From Bdellovibrionales bacterium (lineage in GTDB: Bacteria > Bdellovibrionota > Bdellovibrionia > Bdellovibrionales > UBA1609), in NCBI GenBank assembly GCA_020435005.1, contig JAGRAE010000009.1, positions 1-36,055 on the forward strand: 36,055 bases of DNA, read 5' to 3'. The translations under genes and the position numbers were made by a program. The notes below the pieces were generated by a model. It was given only the letters and a program-made list of their open reading frames with translations. It did no database searches and was not told the origin of the DNA. Positions 1 through 7,083 of the stretch are shown one piece after another (within the stretch, counting starts at the first letter, position 1; the number at the start of each line of letters is the position of its first letter).

Positions 1-80
1 CACACGCAAGATTTAAAAGACATGAATTATTTTTCCTGCCGAGAAGTGAGAATTCCCAATCCGTAATTAACAGGAGCAGA
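1..80. repeat. right-hand part of a MITE-like 194-bp element, cut by the window edge
   Basis: These bases align without gaps to 22142-22221, the right part of the full element there. The best match is at 46-80, which ends in a GAGCAG terminus preceded by TAATTAA. The terminal sequence is the inverse of the left terminus ACTGCTCCCGTTAATT seen elsewhere in the window. The left part of the copy would lie outside the window. Confidence 0.6.
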
Positions 81-100
81 AAGAAGACCAGTGAACAAAT

Positions 101-166
101 ATTATTAATCTCAATTGTAAACTAATTAATATTATTGATCTCAATTATAAACTAATTAATATTATA
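101..166. repeat. 30-bp tandem repeat, two copies plus a start of a third
   Basis: Bases 101-130 and 131-160 are the same 30-bp AT-rich unit, differing at two positions (A/G at 107/137 and G/A at 117/147). A third copy begins with ATTAT at 161 and then diverges. No coding potential is seen. It sits between two copies of the 194-bp element. Confidence 0.8.
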
Positions 167-284
167 AATATTAAAATCATATTAAGGAAAGTGTCCCGGG
201 ACACAATTTAGCTTCTTTAAATTATTGAATAGACAATAGCTAATTGGTTTCTGCAGGCAAAATGTAAAGTTTAAAGACTGGAGA

Positions 285-478
285 ACTACTCTATTTAATT
301 GCGGATATATCTTGCTATCACGCTATAAAAATACCTTTTTTTAATCTAAAATTCAATGATTCGAGCGTTACTTCGCAAAACAAAGAATCGAGACGTCCAC
401 AACAAATGCAAAATCTACTTAATAATACGGGTTCTTTTGTTGCATGAGAATTTCTGATTTACAATTGAAAGGAGAAGT
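285..478. repeat. MITE-like 194-bp element, full-length copy A
   Basis: This stretch aligns without gaps over 194 bases to 22028-22221; I counted about 144 identities by hand (about 74%). The left end ACTACTCTATTTAATTG and right end CAATTGAAAGGAGAAGT are imperfect inverted repeats of one another. The central hairpin that is perfect in the other copy is degraded here (370-396). There is no open reading frame of note, so it would be non-autonomous. No transposase is present in the window. Confidence 0.75.
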
Positions 479-484
479 CGAGCT

Positions 485-508
485 AGACAGACAGACAGAC
501 AAACAAAC
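485..508. repeat. tetranucleotide simple repeat (AGAC)4 followed by (AAAC)2
   Basis: Four perfect AGAC units at 485-500 are followed by two AAAC units at 501-508. It lies just outside the right end of the 194-bp element. There is no gene in phase with it, so no phase-variation role is suggested. Confidence 0.85.
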
Positions 509-567
509 CAAAAGTTTTAGTGAAAAAACAGTTTAATATTAAAAAAATAGGACAAAATTGAACTATT

Positions 568-785
568 TAATCTAGGAAAAATAAAATCTCTATCGCTATA
601 TCAAATTAAAATACTAACTTGATCCATTCTTAATCTAGGAAAAATAAAATCTCTATCGCTATATCAAATTAAAATACAAACTTGTTCCATTCTTAATCTA
701 GGAAAAATAAAATCTCTATCACTATATCAAATTAAAATACTAACTTGATCCATCCTTAATCATGGAAAAATAAAAACTTCATCAC
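568..785. repeat. 63-bp tandem repeat array (three units) running into the 3' end of the L,D-transpeptidase gene
   Basis: Three units start at 568, 631 and 694, each exactly 63 bp. They differ from one another at only a few positions (for example G/A at 721, T/A at 678). A fourth, partial match begins at 757 and covers the stop codon and last codons of the gene on the minus strand. The unit therefore looks like a copy of the gene's 3' end plus about 35-40 bp of downstream sequence, with a one-base deletion that breaks the reading frame. There are no spacers between units. Confidence 0.85.
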
Positions 786-1215
786 CTAATTTGAGTGTTT
801 GATACAAATACTCAATATCTTCTTTGTACATTCTTATACATCCCTCGGACCAATTCTTAGACTCCAAATCACCATGCAAATAAATAGCACCACCAATAGG
901 AGTATTCCAAGGAGGCCCTTCACCCTTTCTATGTGCATCCATTATACAATTATAATCATCTTCAGAAATTCTTGCTTCTTTGAATGCTTTTCTAGCATCT
1001 TGTTCATTAGGATAATTTAGACCTAAACTTAAATGAAATTTAGACTTTGGATTTTTAACACATATTTTATACTGGCCCTCAGGTGTTCTTAGATCTCCTT
1101 CAAACATTTTATGTCCAAACTCTTCTTTACCAATCCCAATTGGATAAGTTTGAATCAATTTATCATTTAGCCATAATTCTAAAATTTTTGCACTTTTATA
1201 CACTCGTACTTCCAT
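760..1215 (-). CDS. L,D-transpeptidase (YkuD-domain) family protein
   Basis: The protein has 151 aa. The catalytic signature is at residues 113-128: LHGD (H114) followed by SEGCIRM, with nucleophile C126 and R128. This is the YkuD/L,D-transpeptidase pattern HGx(n)SxGCxR. Family members form 3-3 cross-links in peptidoglycan, attach lipoproteins, or cleave such links. There is no signal peptide and no transmembrane segment, which is odd for an enzyme acting on the wall. An in-frame stop lies just upstream of the ATG, so no longer form is possible, and no Shine-Dalgarno sequence is visible. It is divergent from the Nramp-like gene. A 63-bp tandem repeat derived from its own end follows the stop. 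Family is secure; substrate and location are not. Confidence 0.85.
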   Translation of the reverse strand: MEVRVYKSAKILELWLNDKLIQTYPIGIGKEEFGHKMFEGDLRTPEGQYKICVKNPKSKFHLSLGLNYPNEQDARKAFKEARISEDDYNCIMDAHRKGEGPPWNTPIGGAIYLHGDLESKNWSEGCIRMYKEDIEYLYQTLKLGDEVFIFP

Positions 1216-1276
1216 ATAAAAATATTAAATTGTGTTAAATGCTCTGGCAAATAATTTGTAAGTATCCTATGTTGAC

Positions 1277-2524
1277 ATGATGGTAAAATTTAAAAATTGG
1301 TTAAAAATAATGGGTCCAGGCTTATTAATGGCGGGTGCGGCAATCGGTGTGTCACACATTGTCCAATCGACAAGGGCTGGGGCCAGTTATGGTTTTCAGT
1401 TACTATTTGTCATAATTTTAGCTAACTTTTTAAAATATCCCTTTTTTGAGTTTGGTCACCGTTATGCCGTAGCCACAGGCCAAAACTTACTCCATGGTTA
1501 TAAAAAAATGGGTAAAGTTTTTTTAATGGGCTTTTTCTTTTTAAATCTAATTACCTCAATTGGCACAATGGCAGGAGTTAGTTTTGTAACAGGAGCATTA
1601 GCCTATAATTTATTTGGTCAAAGTCTTACTGTCACAATATGGAGTGGAATAGTATTATTTGTATGTTCACTAATTTTAATTATAGGGCATTACAAAATAT
1701 TGGATCAACTCATGAAGGCTATAATGGTTCTATTATTTGTAGCAACATTAACGGCGTTTGTTGTCGCTTTAATTAATGGACCAGTAGCACCTTCTGGTCA
1801 CATCAATCCTTCGGCCTTTGATATTAGCGTATTACCTTTCTTAATGGCATTAATGGGTTGGATGCCCGCTCCTGTAGAAACTTCTGTATGGCAATCATTG
1901 TGGGTACAGGCAAAAAATCGAACTGAACATAAAACTATGTCATGGCGTGATGCCAAATTAGATTTTAATTTTGGGTATATATCTACAGCTATTATGGCAG
2001 TAATATTTTTATCTTTAGGTGCTTTAGTTATGAACGGTAGTGGCCTAGAATTTTCAAATTCTGGGGGCGAATTTGCTGGTCAAGTTGTAAGTTTATACAC
2101 CCAAAACTTAGGAAGTTGGTCAAAACCTATAATAGCTTTTGCTGCTTTTTCTACAATGTTTTCAACTACACTTACCTGTTTTGATGCTTATCCCAGATCC
2201 TTAACGGCAGCATTTGAATTGATTTGGGACAAAGTAAAGGTCACTGATCGTCGCATTTATTATTTTTGGTTGGTGTGGACTGGTCTAGGCGCTTTTATCG
2301 TTCTGAGTTTTTATGTGAGAAATTTAAAAACTTTAGTAGATTTTGTAACTACAGCCGCCTTTTTAACAGCACCTATATTTGCCATTATGAATTACAATCT
2401 TATTTTTTCAGATCATTTACCCATTGAATTTAAGCCCAATATATTTATTCGAGTGCTGTGTTGGCTAGGTATAACTTACTTACTAAGCTTTAGTGGTTTG
2501 TATCTCTACAATTTAATTTTTTAA
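1277..2524 (+). CDS. Nramp-family (COG1914-like) transporter, non-canonical
   Basis: An integral membrane protein of 415 aa with about 10-11 hydrophobic segments. The N-terminal GPG (13-15) and overall layout resemble Nramp/MntH proton-coupled divalent metal transporters. The metal-binding motifs of the family are absent: the TM1 DPGN is replaced within residues 20-36 (GAAIGVSHIVQSTRAG), and the TM6 MPH motif region reads GWMPAPVETS (194-203). The transported ion is therefore uncertain; it could be a metal such as Mg, or something else. The start is the first of two adjacent ATGs (1277, 1280); neither has a clear ribosome binding site. It stands alone, divergent from the L,D-transpeptidase gene. 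Confidence 0.75.
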   Translation: MMVKFKNWLKIMGPGLLMAGAAIGVSHIVQSTRAGASYGFQLLFVIILANFLKYPFFEFGHRYAVATGQNLLHGYKKMGKVFLMGFFFLNLITSIGTMAGVSFVTGALAYNLFGQSLTVTIWSGIVLFVCSLILIIGHYKILDQLMKAIMVLLFVATLTAFVVALINGPVAPSGHINPSAFDISVLPFLMALMGWMPAPVETSVWQSLWVQAKNRTEHKTMSWRDAKLDFNFGYISTAIMAVIFLSLGALVMNGSGLEFSNSGGEFAGQVVSLYTQNLGSWSKPIIAFAAFSTMFSTTLTCFDAYPRSLTAAFELIWDKVKVTDRRIYYFWLVWTGLGAFIVLSFYVRNLKTLVDFVTTAAFLTAPIFAIMNYNLIFSDHLPIEFKPNIFIRVLCWLGITYLLSFSGLYLYNLIF

Positions 2525-2739
2525 AAATTCTATTCTATTTTTCTGTTGGGAAACCATTTTGATTTTCAACTCCGTCATATTTAAATTAATGAATTTATTT
2601 AGGCGGTTAAAGTAATATCTAAATGATACATCAACAGAAAATAAGCAGCTCCATAAAATCAGACCTGACTTTAGTCAAGTCCAATATATTCATTCTAATT
2701 TCCGCATTGTAGAATCTAATCATTCATTAGGGGTCGACA

Positions 2740-3384
2740 ATGCGGATATGTAATTTTATACAAATGCTCAGTACACTTTGTTTGATTTTATTTTTGATCA
2801 GTTTTCCTCAGCTTAGCGTTGCACAAGATGGAGAGACTGTCTCTACTGATGAGTCGAAAGTCATTCTACCAATGTATTTTGAGTTGAGTTCTCGTTTTGG
2901 TAAGGGAAGTGTTGGTGGCAATGATGAGCTCGAAGCCATGGATGCCAGCGAACAAAGTTTTGGTTTAGCTTTGGGCTATAGATTTTTTCAATACTTACTT
3001 TTTGCAATTAGTTACGAGTCCCTGTCTTTTGCTCAAACTTCAGAAATAGATCCCTCCGTAGGCAACATTTCTGGATCTGTTACTTCACCATTTGCGATTA
3101 ATGTTGGATTTAGTGTTTGGGATTTTACATTTAAATACACACATTTTTTATTTGGAAATTACAAATTAGAGAAAAAAACATCAGTAGGCAATGAAATTGA
3201 ATATGGTGAAATTTCAGGAAGTCGAATAGAACTATTGTATAAAGTCTGGTGGAATTTTCATGCAGGCATTTTTTCACAGAACTTAGGGTTTTCCGAACAA
3301 TTTAATTCTGGAATGGGTCTTACGTCACTCACAAGTGACTTTGAAGTTAGTCAAACAGGACTAACCATTTCTTTAATTTATTAG
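2740..3384 (+). CDS. exported protein, probable small outer-membrane beta-barrel
   Basis: The protein has 214 aa. A signal peptide covers about residues 1-28 (hydrophobic core LCLILFLISF, probable cleavage after SVA). The mature part has alternating polar/aromatic strands (for example FGLALGYRFFQYLLFAISYE) and ends in LTISLIY. These are the hallmarks of an outer-membrane barrel with an aromatic C-terminal residue. I do not recognise a named family. AGGGG lies 6 bases before the ATG. The next gene begins 9 bases after the stop, so the two are likely co-transcribed. The 215-bp region upstream (2525-2739) has no gene and presumably holds the promoter. Confidence 0.7.
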   Translation: MRICNFIQMLSTLCLILFLISFPQLSVAQDGETVSTDESKVILPMYFELSSRFGKGSVGGNDELEAMDASEQSFGLALGYRFFQYLLFAISYESLSFAQTSEIDPSVGNISGSVTSPFAINVGFSVWDFTFKYTHFLFGNYKLEKKTSVGNEIEYGEISGSRIELLYKVWWNFHAGIFSQNLGFSEQFNSGMGLTSLTSDFEVSQTGLTISLIY

Positions 3385-3393
3385 GGAGAATGA

Positions 3394-4629
3394 ATGTTGA
3401 AATTAAATTTTTTGATTTTAATAATTGCCATTATAGGTTGCGATAAAAAAGTTGATCAAGGAGTTGCACTTAAAGATTATAGCTCCACAACAACGTCGGT
3501 CACTCAAGTTTCTCCCAGTCAATTTCATACCTGTGCACTAACTGATTTAGGTCCATTGTGTTGGGGAAGTAATTGGAAAGGCCAACTAGGAGATGGAACA
3601 CTTATAAGCTCAAACTACCCAGTTGAAGCGACTTCATTTCCCAAAAATGTTTCTGTTATAGAAGCAGGCATGCAAGGGAACACATGTGTTATATATAACA
3701 GCACTGTTTACTGCATAGGAGATAATGAGTATGGGCAGTTGGGTACAGATGCGGTATCTTCTTACTATTCGACAGGCGATTGTTTAAATAATAATTGTTA
3801 TAGTACAGACAGCGTGGCGGTAAAAGGCATAGGAGGAAGCGGGAACTTAACAAATGTCACTTCGATTTCATTGGGTGGCTACTATGGATGTGCTGTTACC
3901 ACGGCTGGAGCAGCTGTTTGCTGGGGTTACAATGGCTATGGAAATTTAGGCGATGGTAGTTATATAACTCGACTCAATGCTGTTCAAGTCTCAGGCTTAA
4001 CAACAAATGTGACAAAAGTTGAAGCCTCATTTAGTCACGCATGTGCAATAGTTGACGGTGGGGTAAAATGTTGGGGTAGTAATGGAAGTGGACAACTGGG
4101 TGACGCTGAAGCCTGTGGTGTTTATTGTAATACACCACAAGATGTTAGTGGTTTAACTTCAGGGAGTGGAGTCATAGATCTCGCATTAGGATATGATTTT
4201 TCATGTGCTCTTTTAGACACTGGAGCTGTACATTGTTGGGGACATAATTTCCAGAAAGTGGTAGATGCATCGGGAACAAATCGCAATGTTCCTACCGCTA
4301 CAGCAATGACGACAGCAGTGGATATCGAAGCAGGTTCTAATAATGTTTGCGCGATTACAGACAGTGATTCTGTAGAGTGCTGGGGCGATGTTTCATCTGG
4401 GACTCTCGGTGATGGAGGAAGTACTATTGTTGATTCCCACACGCCAGTTGAAGTTTATGGGATGGGTTCGGGTGTAACAGCTTTGGGAATAAATATGGGA
4501 CTAACAGCTTGTGCAATTAAAACAGGAAACTTATTGTGTTGGGGCTTAGGCTCTCACGGGAACCTTGGCAATGGAAGCAACCAATACAAAGCTATCTCAC
4601 CATTAGAAGTATTATATTTAGCCGATTAA
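3394..4629 (+). CDS. RCC1-repeat lipoprotein
   Basis: The protein has 411 aa. A lipoprotein signal ends in the lipobox IIGC (lipidated C16). It is followed by seven tandem RCC1-type (beta-propeller) repeats. Each contains the core CA(x)nCWG or CIG followed by GxLGDG/GNG, for example CALTDLGPLCWGSN near residue 47 and CAIKTGNLLCWGLG near 370. Each blade carries a Cys pair 8-10 residues apart, consistent with disulfides in an extracytoplasmic propeller. Seven blades would close one full propeller. Bacterial proteins of this kind are usually surface or secreted and of unknown partner. GGGAG precedes the ATG by 6 bases. Its stop codon shares TTAA with the convergent msrA. Confidence 0.85.
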   Translation: MLKLNFLILIIAIIGCDKKVDQGVALKDYSSTTTSVTQVSPSQFHTCALTDLGPLCWGSNWKGQLGDGTLISSNYPVEATSFPKNVSVIEAGMQGNTCVIYNSTVYCIGDNEYGQLGTDAVSSYYSTGDCLNNNCYSTDSVAVKGIGGSGNLTNVTSISLGGYYGCAVTTAGAAVCWGYNGYGNLGDGSYITRLNAVQVSGLTTNVTKVEASFSHACAIVDGGVKCWGSNGSGQLGDAEACGVYCNTPQDVSGLTSGSGVIDLALGYDFSCALLDTGAVHCWGHNFQKVVDASGTNRNVPTATAMTTAVDIEAGSNNVCAITDSDSVECWGDVSSGTLGDGGSTIVDSHTPVEVYGMGSGVTALGINMGLTACAIKTGNLLCWGLGSHGNLGNGSNQYKAISPLEVLYLAD

Positions 4630-5081
4630 AACTGAGATTTTTTCTTTTCTAAGTAACACTGATGGTATTCTTCTGCTTTCCAGAAATCCCCAGCTTCAAG
4701 TACTTCAGTAACAATTTCTTTATTAAGGATTTGGCTTTGCTTTGTTAGTGAATCTTTAATAATAGGTTCATGCTCTTGATTGTAAAAATATATTGCGGAA
4801 CGATATTGGCTTCCTATATCAGGGCCTTGTTGATTTAAAGAAGTTGGATCGTGAATGGACCAAAAAGTTGTCAACAGATCAGATATACTTATGACTTCAG
4901 GATTATATTCAACTAAAGCCACTTCGGCGTGGCCGGTCTTGTCTGAACAAACATCTTCATAACTGGGGTGTTCTTTTGTTCCACCAGAATAGCCAACAGT
5001 AACATTTGTTACACCTTTTAATTTTCTGAAGGCAGATTCTACACCCCAGAAACAACCTGCACCAAACATGATTTTTTCCAT
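4626..5081 (-). CDS. msrA: peptide-methionine (S)-S-oxide reductase MsrA
   Basis: MsrA reduces methionine-S-sulfoxide in proteins, using thioredoxin. The 151-aa protein has the invariant GCFWG (catalytic C10) at the N-terminus, GYSGG near residue 32, the HAEV segment, and DIGSQYRS around 106-113. A further Cys is present in YHQCYLEK near the C-terminus and could resolve the sulfenic acid. It is short compared with many MsrA proteins but spans the whole catalytic domain. A perfect AGGAGG lies 7 bases before the ATG. It converges with the RCC1 lipoprotein gene with a 4-base overlap at the stops. No MsrB is in the window. Confidence 0.95.
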   Translation of the reverse strand: MEKIMFGAGCFWGVESAFRKLKGVTNVTVGYSGGTKEHPSYEDVCSDKTGHAEVALVEYNPEVISISDLLTTFWSIHDPTSLNQQGPDIGSQYRSAIYFYNQEHEPIIKDSLTKQSQILNKEIVTEVLEAGDFWKAEEYHQCYLEKKKSQF

Positions 5082-5100
5082 ACAGGGTCCTCCTCAATTT

Positions 5101-5116
5101 ATCGACCTTTGTCGAT
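5101..5116. promoter_or_regulatory. perfect 6-bp inverted repeat upstream of msrA
   Basis: ATCGAC and GTCGAT flank a CTTT loop, 20-35 bases upstream of the msrA start and within the divergent region shared with the receiver-domain gene. It could be an operator or a 5' leader hairpin. No T-tract follows, so it is not a terminator. Short repeats like this can arise by chance. Confidence 0.3.
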
Positions 5117-5217
5117 GTTTCCACAATCTATCAAATCTATAAAAAAGCGCAAGACCAAAGCACAGACTCTATAGGACCTTCATTGTGGGTTATTCAAGGC
5201 ATGAGTAAAATTTTATT

Positions 5218-7005
5218 ATGTCAAACGAACTGCCAAAAGTCCTAATAGTAGATGATGAAGAGAGCATATTAAATTCTTTAGCAAGAATTTTATCAGACAA
5301 AGGTTATGCTGTACATACTGCCAGCAATGCTATTGAAGCCATCAATTATTGTCGGATGAATTTTTATCAAGCTGTTATTTTAGACTGTTTGCTTCCTGAT
5401 AAAAGTGGATTGCAACTAGCAAAAGAAATAAAACCACTACAAGATAAATATACTCATTTTATTTTTATCAGTGGTGTTTATTCCGACCCCAGTTTTATTA
5501 ATAGTTGTTTAAGTGAAGTAGGTGGTTCTCGTTATTATGTGAAGCCATTTAATGCTAGTGAATTGGTTGATTATTTAGATCAAATTCTACTTGGCAAATT
5601 TAAACAAAATACAATTTTTGAACGACTAATTACCTTGCCAAATCCTTCTGGTGCAGAAGTTTTATCCCAACTACAAAAAGTGGAAAAAATTATTGGTTAT
5701 GAATTGCCTTTTATTTTGGCTCAATTTTCTCGATTTAAAATCTCGCGTTTTGTTAGCCTATTTCAAAATAAAGAGCTTTGTGTGCAAATACGTTTTGAAA
5801 AGGGCCGAATTGTTCAATTTTTTAATTTTCTACATTCTAAAATTAATAAGAAGTCGGAACTTTATAGTCTCAATGAAATAGTTGACGATAATGTTTATGA
5901 GATAACGATATCAAAGCCAGAAGGAGTGACAGGTCAAACCTATATTTCTGATTTAGAAGTAAAGTCTTGGGCTGAGGAGGTTGCATTTAGCTATTTGCCT
6001 TTATATTGGGTAGCCAATCAATTGCTTCCCATAATTAGTTGCAAGATATATAACACTTCAGATTTTGATATTCGTTTAAAAACTCATGAGCACTGGCCAA
6101 TTTCAAACCCGGAATTGATGGGCTTAGAACAGTTAGTGGGATGCACTCTATTGCAGAAAATGTTTTCATCAAGAAGAAAAAATGAAGATTTATTTTATTG
6201 CGTTTACAATTACTTAATGAATGGTTCAGCATGGGCTGATTCACTAAAGAAAAGTTACAGCGAAGAAGGTCTGTCGCACTTTTTTTCTTGGCACTATAAT
6301 CTCATTGCCAAAAGAAATAGGTTTGAAGTTCTTGAACTAATGATGGATGAAAAGGTTGAGAAGAGCCGAATTTTACCTATCTATAAGCGCGTATTTAAAG
6401 AAATTGAAGATTTAAATATTTCTCCTGAAATCAATCAATGGATTGAGCTAGAAGGGAATTTTATAAATGCATGTGTTAACATTTTGGAGAGGCCAAGAGA
6501 GCGAAATTTGTATCGAGAAGAAATTGAATCAAATAAGCAAGGGTGGTTAAAGTTAGTTAGAAGTCAATATGACAAACTATTCTCTGCATTCGCTGACAAT
6601 AACAGCAAATTGATGTTGGAACTTATAGCTCCATTACAACAATACTCAAGTATACCTGTTGAGTTAAAATTGTTGGGTATGTGGTCAGAGCTCAAGGAAC
6701 AAGGAAGTCAATTTAGCCAAGACAAACTAAAAGAATGGCAAGTTCAACTACTGAGATTGCCAATTCCGCAACAGTTCATTTATTTAAAGAAAATAAATGA
6801 AGGCCTAATTGCTAAGCACACCGGACAAAAACCGGTGGCCCGTAGGTTGTTTTTGGAAGCGAAAAAATACAATACAGAATGTAAAATACCTGATTTTGAG
6901 ATTCGTTATCTAAGTCACCCAGAAAAACAATGGCCACAATGGTTTAATAAAACCTCAGCGTTTATTAAAAAAATTCAAAAAAACAGAGTATATCCCAATA
7001 ATTAA
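5218..7005 (+). CDS. response-regulator receiver protein with a long unassigned C-terminal region
   Basis: The protein has 595 aa. Residues 6-122 are a receiver domain: acidic pair D12/D13, phospho-acceptor D56 in AVILDCLLPD, switch residue S85, and K109 in YVKPFN. This is intact for two-component phosphorylation. The remaining ~470 residues have no DNA-binding, GGDEF, HD-GYP or kinase signature that I can see. Residues about 140-210 (ending EKGRIVQFFN) faintly recall the PATAN/DUF4388 fold, and the rest is mixed helical, possibly TPR-like near the end. There is no signal peptide, so it is cytoplasmic. No histidine kinase is adjacent. The ATG at 5218 lacks a clear ribosome binding site. lysS follows after 78 bases. 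Confidence 0.8.
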   Translation: MSNELPKVLIVDDEESILNSLARILSDKGYAVHTASNAIEAINYCRMNFYQAVILDCLLPDKSGLQLAKEIKPLQDKYTHFIFISGVYSDPSFINSCLSEVGGSRYYVKPFNASELVDYLDQILLGKFKQNTIFERLITLPNPSGAEVLSQLQKVEKIIGYELPFILAQFSRFKISRFVSLFQNKELCVQIRFEKGRIVQFFNFLHSKINKKSELYSLNEIVDDNVYEITISKPEGVTGQTYISDLEVKSWAEEVAFSYLPLYWVANQLLPIISCKIYNTSDFDIRLKTHEHWPISNPELMGLEQLVGCTLLQKMFSSRRKNEDLFYCVYNYLMNGSAWADSLKKSYSEEGLSHFFSWHYNLIAKRNRFEVLELMMDEKVEKSRILPIYKRVFKEIEDLNISPEINQWIELEGNFINACVNILERPRERNLYREEIESNKQGWLKLVRSQYDKLFSAFADNNSKLMLELIAPLQQYSSIPVELKLLGMWSELKEQGSQFSQDKLKEWQVQLLRLPIPQQFIYLKKINEGLIAKHTGQKPVARRLFLEAKKYNTECKIPDFEIRYLSHPEKQWPQWFNKTSAFIKKIQKNRVYPNN

Positions 7006-7083
7006 TAGGTTATTTTGCCATCTTGTTAATTGTGGACAAGAGGTCTGCCTTAAAGTAAAACTCTACATCTAAGGAGTTTAATA

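Noticed and set aside
568-785. CRISPR array
   Set aside because: The 63-bp units are directly adjacent with no variable spacers, the unit is longer than typical CRISPR repeats, and no cas gene is present.
799-1020. 73-aa plus-strand reading frame
   Set aside because: It lies wholly inside the L,D-transpeptidase gene on the other strand, which has a complete catalytic motif. Its translation shows no family feature.
2538-2641. Inverted repeat TTTTCTGTTG / CAACAGAAAA as an operator or terminator upstream of the outer-membrane-like gene
   Set aside because: The arms are about 85 bases apart, with no T-tract and no evident promoter relation. Chance is likely in AT-rich DNA.
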